NCBI RefSeq assembly: GCF_000400505.1
Contig: NZ_CM001857.1
Location: forward strand, 347,490 to 411,489
DNA from: Musicola paradisiaca NCPPB 2511
Lineage (GTDB): Bacteria; Pseudomonadota; Gammaproteobacteria; Enterobacterales; Enterobacteriaceae
Reading direction: 5' to 3'
DNA length: 64,000 nt
In this document: positions 41,042-49,457 of the stretch, in pieces
Position numbering within the stretch: the first letter of the stretch is position 1
Layout: every line of letters begins with the position of its first letter
Notes under the pieces: model-generated
Database searches by the model: none
Told to the model about the DNA's origin: nothing
Seen by the model: only the letters and a program-made list of their open reading frames with translations
Position numbers and translations under genes: made by a program

Positions 41042-42196
41042 GTGAAAATAGAATCTATTGATGTCACCGTCTTCACCTATCCTACACGTCGGGTTTCTGA
41101 TAGCGCTGGGCATTCTCATCCAGGCGATGAACACCAGGCATCTATGGCGTTGCTGACCATTACGGCAGATGAGGGCAGCAAAGGGTATGCGTTTTCACCG
41201 GTGGAAGTTGTCCGGCCTTACGTCGTGAATGCATTTTTCCGTAAAGTGTTGATTGGGCAGGATCCTTTCCAGCGTGAACGCCTCTGGCAGGATCTGGTGC
41301 ACTGGCAGCGCGGCAGCGCGCATCAACTGACGGATCGGGCGTTGGCGATTGTCGAACAGGCATTGTGGGATCTGATTGGCCGTAAACTGAATGTCCCGGT
41401 TTATCAATTATTGGGAGGGTATCGCGACAAGGTTCCCGCCTATGGCAGCACCATGTGCGGCGATGAACTGTCTGGAGGGCTGTCGACGCCGGAAGAGTAT
41501 GGGTTGTTTGCTGAAAAACTGGTACAGCGCGGCTATAAAGCCATCAAGCTGCACACCTGGATGCCGCCGGTTTCTTTCGCGCCCAGCCCGAAAATGGACG
41601 TCAAAGCTTGCGCCGCCGTGCGCGAAGCGGTCGGGCCTGATATCTGCCTGATGCTGGATGGATATCACTGGTATAGCCGCAGCGATGCGCTCTATATCGG
41701 CCGGGAGTTGCAGAAGCTGAACTTCACCTGGTTTGAAGAGCCGATGGAGGAGCAAAGCATGGCTTCCTACAGTTGGCTCAGCAAAAACCTTGAGATTGAC
41801 GTGATTGGGCCGGAAAGCCTGGGCGGCAAATACTTCAGCCGCGCCGACTGGGTGAAGGAAGGCGCCTGCGATATCTTACGTGCCGGCGTGCAGGGCGTTG
41901 GCGGGATAGCTCCCTGTGTGAAAGTGGCGCATCTGGCGGAGTCTTTCGGGATGGACTGCGAAATTCATGGCAACGGCGCGGCGAACCTGGCGGTGGTCGG
42001 TGCGATCAAAAATTGCCGCTGGTACGAACGTGGTCTGCTGCATCCATTCCTGAACTATGACGAGCCGGCCGCATACCTGAACGCGCTGGTTGATCCGATG
42101 GATGAAAATGGGTTTGTTCATTTGCCGCAAGCCCCTGGTTTAGGTGAAGACATCAACTTCGCGTGGATTGACGCTCATACCATAAGCAAAGCATGA
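41042..42196 (+). CDS. mandelate racemase/muconate lactonizing enzyme family protein
   Basis: A 384-residue cytosolic enolase-superfamily enzyme of the mandelate racemase subgroup. The capping domain is residues 1-125. The barrel has the K-x-H base pair in AIKLHTWMPP, first metal Asp in LMLDGYHWYSR, metal Glu in FEEPMEE and GPESLGG, and a second-base His in CEIHGNGAANLA. It probably abstracts the proton next to a carboxylate in an acid-sugar dehydratase or racemase reaction; the substrate cannot be told. GTG start follows CAGGCAGG; an upstream TTG at 41009 lacks a site. A single-gene unit between two conserved operons, not found here in E. coli. Confidence 0.85.
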   Translation: MKIESIDVTVFTYPTRRVSDSAGHSHPGDEHQASMALLTITADEGSKGYAFSPVEVVRPYVVNAFFRKVLIGQDPFQRERLWQDLVHWQRGSAHQLTDRALAIVEQALWDLIGRKLNVPVYQLLGGYRDKVPAYGSTMCGDELSGGLSTPEEYGLFAEKLVQRGYKAIKLHTWMPPVSFAPSPKMDVKACAAVREAVGPDICLMLDGYHWYSRSDALYIGRELQKLNFTWFEEPMEEQSMASYSWLSKNLEIDVIGPESLGGKYFSRADWVKEGACDILRAGVQGVGGIAPCVKVAHLAESFGMDCEIHGNGAANLAVVGAIKNCRWYERGLLHPFLNYDEPAAYLNALVDPMDENGFVHLPQAPGLGEDINFAWIDAHTISKA

Positions 42197-42535
42197 ATGT
42201 GAGCTAGCCTGCCTGATTCCCCGGTAATCCGCCGGGGAAGTCCTCCACGCCAGTTGGCTGTATCTGATTGGTTTTCTTTCCAGTCTTTCTTAATTCCCGG
42301 GATTTCCCCAGTAGCCGTTGCTATAAAGACATTCGCCCGCGCGTGGTTACGCAACGAAACGTCGTGAAGTAGGGAATCGCAACATCTGCGATTGTAAAAA
42401 TGGCGCGCAATTAGTGCTTTTTTATTGAGCGCGACCGAGAATTATGGGTAAAAAAAAGTAAATAGGTAGCGCAGGAAGAGATCGCTATTTAAAATCATTG
42501 CGCTTTCTATAGTCAGGCCTCAAAAGGAATTCTCC
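42197..42535 (+). promoter_or_regulatory. intergenic region before ppiA
   Basis: 339 bases without a gene. It contains a TTCCCCGG / CCGGGGAA hairpin (42217-42239) with no T-run, possibly the end of the enolase-family transcript, and AATCGCA-ACATC-TGCGATT (42375-42393), a perfect small hairpin. AT-rich sequence from 42410 to 42510 is the likely ppiA promoter. Confidence 0.45.
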
Positions 42536-43108
42536 ATGTCAAAACGTATACTGGCAGCCGTCGCAACGGTGCTTTCGCTGACTGCTTTTTCTCCGGCCTT
42601 TGCCGCCTCTGGCTCTACCCATGTGTTGTTGACTACGTCAGCCGGAAATATCGAGTTGGCGCTGGAAGATCAAAAAGCGCCGGGCTCGGTAAAAAATTTC
42701 GTTGATTACGTGAACAGTGGTTTTTATAACGGCACTATTTTTCACCGGGTGATCCCAGGCTTCATGGTGCAAGGCGGGGGCTTCAGCAGCGACCTGAAAC
42801 AAAAGTCGCCGAATCCACCGATTAAAAATGAAGCAGATAACGGCCTGCGTAACCTGCGCGGCACCATTGCCATGGCGCGTACCAGTGAGAAAGACAGTGC
42901 AACCAGCCAGTTTTTCATCAATGTAGCCGACAATGCGTTTCTGGATCACGGTCAACGTGATTTCGGCTATGCGGTATTTGGCAAAGTGGTGAAAGGCATG
43001 GACGTCGCCGATAAGATTTCTCAGGTGCAGACCGAAAATGTTGGGCCTTACCAGAACGTTCCCATCAAACCTATTGTGATTCAGTCTGCCAAAGTCATTA
43101 AAAAATAA
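42536..43108 (+). CDS. ppiA: periplasmic peptidyl-prolyl cis-trans isomerase PpiA
   Basis: A 190-residue periplasmic cyclophilin. Signal peptide [20 protein letters not shown] with cleavage after AFA (residue 23). Cyclophilin core: [38 protein letters not shown]. coli PpiA also has 190 residues. In E. coli it is followed by fic-pabA-argD; here about 19 kb of accessory genes intervene. Confidence 0.96.
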   Translation: MSKRILAAVATVLSLTAFSPAFAASGSTHVLLTTSAGNIELALEDQKAPGSVKNFVDYVNSGFYNGTIFHRVIPGFMVQGGGFSSDLKQKSPNPPIKNEADNGLRNLRGTIAMARTSEKDSATSQFFINVADNAFLDHGQRDFGYAVFGKVVKGMDVADKISQVQTENVGPYQNVPIKPIVIQSAKVIKK

Positions 43109-43139
43109 CGTTTTTTGTCTGGCATTCTTGCCGGGTAAG

Positions 43140-43170
43140 CAGCCCTCGCCATTCGGTGAGGGCTGTTTTT
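43140..43170 (+). terminator. terminator of ppiA
   Basis: CAGCCCTCGCC-ATTC-GGTGAGGGCTG followed by TTTTT (11-bp stem with one G-U pair). Its last bases touch the end of the convergent diguanylate cyclase gene. Confidence 0.88.
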
Positions 43171-44764
43171 ATTCCTGCAGTGCGTGATGTACTTCAACGT
43201 TATAGCTGGACAGATTCAGCTTTCGGTCTTCGATCAGCATGTGCTGGGTGATAACTTCATAAACGACGTAATGGAACAGCTCGATGAGCCCTATCTGCTG
43301 CTGTTCGTAGCGTTGCACCATCTCTTCCGCCCGCCACAACAGATGGTTGTGGATTTTGGCGTGTTGATCGGCGTCGGGATGGTGGGCGTCCCAGAGAAAC
43401 TGTTCTTCGTGTTGCATGTGATCGCTGAGTTCATCGATCAGCTCGCGTAATTGCACCATAAACGCTGTCTGCGAACCGTTTAGGACGATCACCTGCAGCA
43501 GTTGATTAGCCCTGTTGAACAGTTGGCGGTGTTCCTGGTCGATGGCTTGGTTGCCTATGTTGTAGGCGTCGTTCCATATGAGTCTGACCAGGTTGCTGTC
43601 CGGCAGAGAGACATCATGGCCCTGAGATACCAACGTTTCCGTCTCGGTTCGGTTTCTTCCCGCGGCCTTGGCCCGGTACAATGCAGCATCGGCGCGGCCA
43701 AGCCAGCTTTCCCAATGGTCGGTGGATTGGCAAACGGAAACACCGATACTGGTCGTGATCTTGACCCCGCCGGGAAAGGTTTGAGCCTCCAACGCGGCCC
43801 GGATACGTTCGGCGGTTTGCACTGCGCCGGTAAAGCCGGTGGCGGGCAGGATGGCGACGAATTCTTCTCCTCCCCAGCGTCCGAAGACGTCAGTCGTGCG
43901 TAGCAAGGCGAGCGCGGTATCGGAAAACCCTTTTAATACTTTATCTCCCACACTGTGTCCGAATTTGTCGTTCACCTCCTTGAAGTGATCGAGGTCGAAC
44001 ATCAGAAGCGATACCGGATACCCGTAGCGTTCCAGCCGCTCCATTTCCTGTCTGGCGATTTCCTGAATACGAATGCGGTTCCAACAGCCGGTTAGGCTGT
44101 CCTGCCGCGCCATCAGGTTGTTGAGGTGCTCGGCGCGATCTTTGGCCATCATGATCATACCGTTGGCGATAAACAGCAGCGTCATAAAGCTGGTCATATA
44201 GGTGACGGTTTGAGCTGTCGAGCTGGACAGTACGGAAAACGGGGTGGCGCCGGTATATATCAACAGGATAATCCGCACGATAAAAGCCATGACGTTTATC
44301 GTCAGTCCCAGCACCATCAAGTTGCGTCCGCGCGTTGGCAGGCTTTGATCCTGGGTCATCAGATAAGTGACGACGAGAATAGCTTGCGATAGGCAGATTA
44401 GCGAACTGGCCAGGGTTCGCGCGTACTGGTTGTCGAGCATGATGGAAAAGAACCCGGCGGTAAAAATCACCGGCAACCAGAGAATGACCGGGCGAATATG
44501 GCGTTGTTGAAACTGGGTAATGGCCAACAGCAGCGTCGAGTAGGTGGTGGCGATCAGAATATTGGCGGCCACGATAGAAATCACATCTGGGATCGTGCCA
44601 CGTAAGGCGTACAGGCTATAGGCGGTTGCGTGACAGACCAGAGCCCGGGTACAGATGATCAGCGCGCGATCCTTTATGCCATGAGCCGACCAGCGCATAC
44701 AGATAGCGAGTGCACTGCTGCAAACGATGATCATCATGAACATAGTTGGAACATCGGCGTGCAT
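43169..44764 (-). CDS. membrane diguanylate cyclase with C-terminal bacteriohaemerythrin domain
   Basis: A 531-residue protein. Residues 1-207 contain about seven hydrophobic helices. GGDEF domain about 215-375 has the intact catalytic GGEEF (298-302) and an inhibitory I-site RTTD (289-292) five residues before it, so it should make c-di-GMP with product control. Residues 395-525 form a haemerythrin-like four-helix domain with the iron ligands visible: IDQEHRQLF, HMQHEEQFLWDAHH, KIHNHLL, HMLIED. Haemerythrin-GGDEF fusions couple O2 or redox state to c-di-GMP in Vibrio. GAGGTGATTGC precedes the ATG. It stands alone, facing ppiA. Confidence 0.9.
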   Translation of the reverse strand: MHADVPTMFMMIIVCSSALAICMRWSAHGIKDRALIICTRALVCHATAYSLYALRGTIPDVISIVAANILIATTYSTLLLAITQFQQRHIRPVILWLPVIFTAGFFSIMLDNQYARTLASSLICLSQAILVVTYLMTQDQSLPTRGRNLMVLGLTINVMAFIVRIILLIYTGATPFSVLSSSTAQTVTYMTSFMTLLFIANGMIMMAKDRAEHLNNLMARQDSLTGCWNRIRIQEIARQEMERLERYGYPVSLLMFDLDHFKEVNDKFGHSVGDKVLKGFSDTALALLRTTDVFGRWGGEEFVAILPATGFTGAVQTAERIRAALEAQTFPGGVKITTSIGVSVCQSTDHWESWLGRADAALYRAKAAGRNRTETETLVSQGHDVSLPDSNLVRLIWNDAYNIGNQAIDQEHRQLFNRANQLLQVIVLNGSQTAFMVQLRELIDELSDHMQHEEQFLWDAHHPDADQHAKIHNHLLWRAEEMVQRYEQQQIGLIELFHYVVYEVITQHMLIEDRKLNLSSYNVEVHHALQE

Positions 44765-45161
44765 GCAATCACCTCAACATGACAGGAAAAATTGCCGTCA
44801 TTACTTACGCATTATCAAAATAGTGGATGGCGTATTCATCATGATATCTCTGTGAAATATGTCGGCTGGAAATATTGCCAGAGATAAGCATTGCTGTGGA
44901 TATACCATTCTGTATACGGGGGGCTCATGGAATTTGTCAATATGATAATGGATTGTCGCAACGATAGAGTATTCCTTAATAGTGACAGGATTTTATCGCT
45001 GTCTATTTCGTGAAACCGTGGCGTCATGGGTTTTCATTTGTCACCATTTCGACAGACATGTCGGCGTCGTTGGTTGGCGTAAGGGAAAGACAAGGCAGGG
45101 AAATATGGGAAATTCATTGCGAGGTCATCTCGAGAATGAATGATATGACCGCCGGCGGCGG
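44765..45161. other. AT-rich intergenic region beside a GST relic
   Basis: 397 bases with only short, low-quality frames. It includes the promoter side of the diguanylate cyclase gene. No repeat, operator or structured RNA stood out. The part next to the GST relic may be further decayed gene sequence. Confidence 0.4.
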
Positions 45162-45536
45162 TCATGATGAGAAATAAGCCCGAGAAGGATGACATGGTTG
45201 GCTTAACGTACCGTTGAATAATATGAATAACATCGGCGTCATTGCTGCGCTTTCCGCACAGCGAATCCATTGCAAATAAGCAATGTTATCTTCACTGTGC
45301 TCGGCGGGGGCAAACTGGCTGGCGTAGCGTTTTATCCAATATTCAACGATGGCGCCTGACTCAACGATGATTTCTCCGTTGTCTTCCAGCTCGGGCGATT
45401 TTCCCAACGGAGGGGTCGCTTTCAATGTATCAGGCGCCAGTGGATTGTCTTGATTCCTTTGGTAGATGATCAATTCATAAGGAATATGTGCCGCTTCCAG
45501 TAACCAAAGAACGCATATTGAGCGAGACTCGTTCAA
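45162..45536 (-). pseudogene. truncated glutathione S-transferase relic
   Basis: About 100 codons match the thioredoxin-like N-terminal domain of a GST (LNESRSICVLWLLEAAHIPY, then LKATPPLGKSPELEDNG, then ESGAIVEYWIKRYA) and the start of the helical domain (YLQWIRCAESAAMTP). The normal first codons before HLNESRS are gone: upstream codons read C-L-R-L-R-H after a stop, with no ATG. The C-terminal half is missing after LFILFNGTLSQP. Typical members have about 200 residues. Non-functional. Confidence 0.8.
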
Positions 45537-45570
45537 ATGACGTAGCCTCAGGCATCATCGTGATGCCCTT

Positions 45571-46248
45571 TCACTGAAGTTGTTTTAACAATGCTTCAGC
45601 GACACCTTCTGAACTGGCCGGGTTCTGGCCGGTAATCAATTTACCGTCTTCAACGATATAAGGCGTCCAGTCTGAGCCTTTGGTATACAGCCCACCCAGC
45701 TGCTGGAATTCATCTTCGATCAGAAAGGGGACGATAGCGCTGAGTTCAACCGCAGCTTCTTCGCTATTCGTAAATCCGGTGACATGGCGCCCTTTGATCA
45801 ACGGATCGCCGTTGGCTGCTTTTACATGACGCAGTACGCCAGGTGCATGGCAGACGAAGCCAATGGGTTTGCCGGCGCGCTCGAAGGCTTCGATCAGTGC
45901 GATGGAGTCTGCGGATTCCGCCAGATCCCACAGCGGGCCGTGGCCACCGGGATAGAACACCGCATCAAAATCATCCATGTTTACGGTATCCAGCTTCACT
46001 GTGGTGGCCAACGCATGCTGTGACGCGGCATCGGCTTTGAAACGATGGGTCGACGCGGTCTGAAAATCGGGTAAATCGCTTTTCGGATCCAACGGCGGTT
46101 GTCCACCAGCCGGCGAGGCCAATACGACATTCATCCCGGCGTCTTTGAAGGTGTAATAAGGTGCCGCGAACTCTTCAAGCCAAAACCCCGTTTTCTTGCC
46201 GGTATGACCTAATTGATCGTGAGAAGTTAAAACCATCAATACGTTCAT
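45571..46248 (-). CDS. DJ-1/PfpI family protein, Hsp31-like (type 1 glutamine amidotransferase fold)
   Basis: A 225-residue cytosolic protein. The nucleophile elbow Cys is in PIGFVCHAPGVL (C133) and the conserved Glu/His context is in the GHGPLWDLAES segment. N-terminal TGFWLEEFAAPYYTFKDAG is the Hsp31/glyoxalase III type. Likely activity: glyoxalase III-type detoxification of methylglyoxal or chaperone-like repair. AGGAATTAACATA precedes the ATG. It sits between two relics, a GST and an aldehyde dehydrogenase, so it may be the survivor of an electrophile-detoxification group. Confidence 0.85.
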   Translation of the reverse strand: MNVLMVLTSHDQLGHTGKKTGFWLEEFAAPYYTFKDAGMNVVLASPAGGQPPLDPKSDLPDFQTASTHRFKADAASQHALATTVKLDTVNMDDFDAVFYPGGHGPLWDLAESADSIALIEAFERAGKPIGFVCHAPGVLRHVKAANGDPLIKGRHVTGFTNSEEAAVELSAIVPFLIEDEFQQLGGLYTKGSDWTPYIVEDGKLITGQNPASSEGVAEALLKQLQ

Positions 46249-46294
46249 TATGTTAATTCCTTGATTGCAATGAATGTCTTACCTGTTTAGGTGA

Positions 46295-46470
46295 TTACCC
46301 TTTCAGGGCAGTGTCGAGTCGGGCCAGCTTATCGGCATAAGGCGCGCGCAGCCGTAAATTGGACGCGCCGTCTTCGCGTTGTACAACAACGGCTTTTGCA
46401 TGGGTAAAACGCCGGAAACCGTGGATGCCATGATAGGCCCCCATGCCGGAAGCGCCAGGAGATGACCGCG
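46295..46470 (-). pseudogene. C-terminal remnant of an aldehyde dehydrogenase (coniferyl aldehyde dehydrogenase type)
   Basis: About 50 codons read GASGMGAYHGIHGFRRFTHA, then KAVVVQ, ending RAPYADKLARLDTALKG before a TAA at 46295. This is the typical C-terminus of coniferyl-aldehyde-type dehydrogenases (GxGxYHGxxGFxxFSHxK). The catalytic Cys and NAD domains are absent, and the sequence begins right at the 3' end of pelZ, so the rest was deleted or replaced. Confidence 0.7.
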
Positions 46471-46472
46471 CG

Positions 46473-47738
46473 TTACTCTTCCAACGCCTTGGCGAGCTGT
46501 TGTAACCAGGCATCCACGTTGCTGGACGGCACTGTCAGCGTGCGTTTGACGGTGGTTGCCGTCGGGTAGCCGCCCACATCGTCCTGACTGTCGACGAAGG
46601 CGCCGGTGCGTTTCTGGAAGTTGCTCACAATTCGCTGATCCACGCTGTCGCGATCGTTCGGACGTGCGCCGGCTTTCTGCGTGACCTGGCTTGCGACGGA
46701 GCTGGCGCTGATGGCGGTCAGACCGGTCGGCCAGACCGGCGCGGCTTTCAACTGGGTGATGTCGGTGCCGGAGGTCTGCGATACGGCTTTACCCGCAGCG
46801 TTATAGGCGAGATTGTCATTCATCCACACGTTGCCGCCGGTGGTGTTGCTGCCGACCAGCGCCAGCCCGGAGGGGGTATTCGCGCCGTAGTACATCACGT
46901 TTCCGGCGATCGCCACTTTCGGGTTTTCCGGCAGCGTCTTGCCTTCCCACTCGCTCTGAATCGCGCCGACGCGAATTGCCCAGACGCCGGGGTTATAAAT
47001 CAGGTTGTTGACAACAACGCCGGTGCTGCCGCCCTTGAACCAAGGGTTACGCTCATTGTTATGTGCATACAGGTTGCCGATGATGGCGGCGTTGGTAACG
47101 TTATCGTGCACCAGGGTTCCCATGGAATGGATCCCTTTGGAGTGGCTGGCGTTATAAAGCCCCTCGGCGATGATGTTGTTGGAGAAGGTGACGTTGTGCG
47201 CGGTACCTGACTGGCCATCATAGCGCGGCCCGGAGACGGACAGGTTTTCATCCGTTCCCCAGGCGAAGCTGCAATGGTCGACGACGACGTTGTAGGCGTT
47301 CGGGCCGTACAGGGAAACATCTTTTTCAAAGCCGCTCTTTTTGGCGTGCCCGGCGTCGCCGATGCGAAAGCGGATGTGCTGCATCAGCACGTCATGTGTG
47401 GAGATGACCATACCGCCTTTAATGAGCGAGATGCCGGGTGACGGCGCGGTTTGTCCGGCGATGGTGACGTATGGCTCGCTGAGTTTCAGGTCGGCTTCGT
47501 TAAGGTCGATCACGCCGCCTACCTCAAAGACGATAATGCGAGGCCCTTTGGTGGCGAGCGCTTCTCGCAGGGAGCCGGAACCGCTGGCCGCCAGCGTGGT
47601 GACGCGGATGATTTTTCCGCCGCTGCCGGCAACGGTATCGGTGCCGAATCCTTTGAGGTCGGGCGCCGCGGTGCTGGCAGCCTGTGCACTCAGTACGCTG
47701 GCGCCGCACAGTACGGCAAACAGAAGATTGCGTTTCAT
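46473..47738 (-). CDS. pelZ: secreted pectate lyase PelZ
   Basis: A 421-residue pectate lyase. Start 47738 (MKRNLLFAVLCGASVLSAQA) gives a Sec signal peptide cleaved near residue 20-22. The mature protein is a parallel beta-helix lyase with AGSGGKIIRVTTLAASGSGS, VVDHCSFAWGTDEN (metal-binding Asp/Glu region), NNERNPWFKGGS and NNLIYNPGVWAIRVG. Length matches PelZ of Dickeya 3937 (420). In 3937 pelZ lies next to pelB-pelC and is partly transcribed from the upstream lyase gene; here it follows pelC at 136 bases, with a hairpin between. It cleaves polygalacturonate by beta-elimination outside the cell. Confidence 0.9.
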   Translation of the reverse strand: MKRNLLFAVLCGASVLSAQAASTAAPDLKGFGTDTVAGSGGKIIRVTTLAASGSGSLREALATKGPRIIVFEVGGVIDLNEADLKLSEPYVTIAGQTAPSPGISLIKGGMVISTHDVLMQHIRFRIGDAGHAKKSGFEKDVSLYGPNAYNVVVDHCSFAWGTDENLSVSGPRYDGQSGTAHNVTFSNNIIAEGLYNASHSKGIHSMGTLVHDNVTNAAIIGNLYAHNNERNPWFKGGSTGVVVNNLIYNPGVWAIRVGAIQSEWEGKTLPENPKVAIAGNVMYYGANTPSGLALVGSNTTGGNVWMNDNLAYNAAGKAVSQTSGTDITQLKAAPVWPTGLTAISASSVASQVTQKAGARPNDRDSVDQRIVSNFQKRTGAFVDSQDDVGGYPTATTVKRTLTVPSSNVDAWLQQLAKALEE

Positions 47739-47774
47739 GGTGGTGTGTTTCCTGGGGGGAGAGTCGGATATCAC

Positions 47775-47799
47775 GGTGCAGGTCTATCAGACCTGCACC
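47775..47799 (-). terminator. perfect hairpin between pelC and pelZ
   Basis: An 11-bp stem GGTGCAGGTCT / AGACCTGCACC with a 3-base loop and no T-run after it. A leaky terminator or RNA-processing structure here would fit the partial pelC-pelZ read-through reported for strain 3937. Confidence 0.55.
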
Positions 47800-47873
47800 G
47801 GTATTTCAGCCATTCCATGGCATGGATGGGGCGCCGGATCGCGAATAATCCGCTGCCCCGTCGGCTGATGGGA

Positions 47874-49001
47874 TCAGTTACACGATGAACTGGTCAACTC
47901 GGCCAGGTTTTTGCTCACGCCGGCATAGTTGGCCAGTTTGTTCTTCACGCACTGGGCGCTAACCGGGCTGTAGCTGTAAGACACCGTCGGGTAGGTACCG
48001 GTAGACGTCCAGCTGTCAGCGTTGACGTATGCCTTGGTGTCGGCGGTCCAGGTGATGCCGTAAGTGGTGAAATCAGCTGGTTTGGTGATGTTGTTGTTCT
48101 TCAATACCCAGGTACCGAAGTTGCTGCCGTCGTAGCGCGATGTGACCGGGTTGACTGCATCCTGGAACCAGTTGCTTTCGATCAGCGCCTTGCCGCTCTG
48201 GCGAACGTTCAGACCGGAGCTGGTGACGTTGGTGTACAGGTTGTTGTAGGCGTGAACATTGCCGCCGCGCTGCAACGGCAGACGAGCGTTCACATCGTTA
48301 TAGACGTTGTGGTGATAGGTGATATTACGCTCGGCGGTATCGGAAGAGCTAAAGCCCGACAGCCCAACCTTTTTCACGCCGTGGATGTAGTTGTAGGAGA
48401 CGGTCACGTAGGTGGCGCCTTTTTTGATATCCACTGCGGATTCAAAGGTGGTATCGCCGTCTTTGCTGCCGTCGCATTCGTGGTTGGCGGCGAACAGTTC
48501 GTTGTGGTCGATCCATACGTTTGGCGAATTATCGATACGAACCATATCGCCGTCGCTGGCGCCGCCCGGCAAGTAACCGATGCGCATGTTGCGAACGATG
48601 ACATCGGAAGAGTTAACGATCCAGATACCGAAGTTAGCGGAAGACCCGTTGGCGCCGATGATGGTGATGCCTTTGGTGAAGTCTTTGACTTCCACGCCGC
48701 GTGCATCCTTGGCGGATTGGGCGCAAATGTTGGCGGCGGCGGCGTTGATCAGCGAATCTTCATTGCCGGTATAGGTGATGATCAGCGGGTAAGCGCCGTT
48801 CTTGACCTTCTTGCCGCTGGAGTCGTAGCGGGCGGCGGCAATGATATCCACGATATCCTGCATGGATGTGGCGGTTTTGCTGACGGCGCCGGAGATGTTG
48901 CCGCCGGCAGTGGTGGCGTAGCCCCCCGTGCTGGCAGCCAGGGCGGGCAAGCTCAGCGCCAGCAGCAGACCTGCAGCGATAGGTGTGATAAGTGCTTTCA
49001 T
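47874..49001 (-). CDS. pelC: secreted pectate lyase, PelB/PelC family (PL1), second in tandem
   Basis: A 375-residue PL1 lyase with signal peptide ending PALA-AS (residue 22). PL1 features: the calcium-binding Asp cluster (VWIDHNELFAANHECDGSKD, then ESAVDI), the NARLPLQRG segment with the catalytic Arg, and a conserved C-terminal Cys in VSAQCVKNKL and SSSCN pairing. It cleaves polygalacturonate after export by the Out type II system. The symbol follows position (pelB-pelC-pelZ). By sequence it is a mosaic: KKGATYVTVSYNY and KKVGLSGFSSSD recall PelB of strain EC16, while NHECDGS recalls PelC. Own promoter with KdgR and CRP-type sites. Confidence 0.88.
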   Translation of the reverse strand: MKALITPIAAGLLLALSLPALAASTGGYATTAGGNISGAVSKTATSMQDIVDIIAAARYDSSGKKVKNGAYPLIITYTGNEDSLINAAAANICAQSAKDARGVEVKDFTKGITIIGANGSSANFGIWIVNSSDVIVRNMRIGYLPGGASDGDMVRIDNSPNVWIDHNELFAANHECDGSKDGDTTFESAVDIKKGATYVTVSYNYIHGVKKVGLSGFSSSDTAERNITYHHNVYNDVNARLPLQRGGNVHAYNNLYTNVTSSGLNVRQSGKALIESNWFQDAVNPVTSRYDGSNFGTWVLKNNNITKPADFTTYGITWTADTKAYVNADSWTSTGTYPTVSYSYSPVSAQCVKNKLANYAGVSKNLAELTSSSCN

Positions 49002-49152
49002 GCGTCGTGTTCCTGTTTAAGAAAAGTGATGAGTGGGCATGTTCTGTTCCTGATGCCCGGTTGGGGAGCGCATAAAAAAAGGGGTAAATAGAACCCGTAT
49101 ATGCAGCATGACCCTGACTCAGTGTTAGCGGAAAAGAGGAATATTTCAATTG

Positions 49153-49170
49153 ATGAAACACGGGTTCATT
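49153..49170 (-). promoter_or_regulatory. KdgR-type operator of pelC
   Basis: ATGAAACACGGGTTCATT: two arms TGAAAC and GGTTCA around a 3-base centre, one mismatch from the TGAAAC-N3-GTTTCA form of the KdgR box that represses pectinase genes until pectin breakdown products appear. Same order (CRP-type site, then KdgR-type site) as upstream of pelB. Confidence 0.65.
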
Positions 49171-49196
49171 ATTAAGGGAATGGTGTTTTTTTCAGA

Positions 49197-49213
49197 GTTT
49201 TGACGGCAGTCAC
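49197..49213 (-). promoter_or_regulatory. possible CRP site of pelC
   Basis: On the minus strand GTGACTGCCGTCAAAA matches GTGA-N6-TCA of the CRP consensus, 27 bases upstream of the KdgR-type box. CRP activation of pel genes is established in Dickeya; this particular site is inferred. Confidence 0.45.
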
Positions 49214-49378
49214 TTTCAGTGGTCTGAGTTCATATTCGCTAATTATCAATCATCAATATTAATTGATAACTAATTATTTATCGTTCAATACGTTTAATAA
49301 CAAAAACGTGGGAAGAGCGAGGTGCAGGGCGACGTCTTTGGCGCCATGAGGCGCTACACCCCGGGTGTTTGCATAGAG

Positions 49379-49402
49379 AAGAGAGGCCTTCTGGGCCTCT
49401 CT
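49379..49402 (-). terminator. hairpin downstream of pelB
   Basis: Stem AGAGAGGCC / GGCCTCTCT around loop TTCTG, 56 bases past the pelB stop. On the minus strand it is followed by a moderately T-rich CTTCTCT, so it is a plausible pelB terminator. Confidence 0.6.
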
Positions 49403-49457
49403 GTGTATTTTCCTGTCGATGAGCGACAAGGGGCCGCAGCCCGTTTGTCGCGGAGTG

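Larger units (their letters stand above)
49002..49457 (-). promoter_or_regulatory. pelC control region
   Basis: 456 bases between the tandem lyase genes. From the pelB stop toward pelC it holds a hairpin (49379-49402), an AT-rich stretch (49230-49300), a CRP-type half palindrome (49197-49213), a KdgR-type operator (49153-49170) and a 150-base leader ending in AGGAACACGACGC before the ATG. Confidence 0.6.

Noticed and set aside
44839-45027. 62-codon minus-strand frame upstream of the diguanylate cyclase
   Set aside because: No ribosome-binding site, no motif, AT-rich chance frame.
45034-45270. 78-codon minus-strand frame next to the GST relic
   Set aside because: Overlaps the relic in a different frame, with no conserved pattern or ribosome-binding site.
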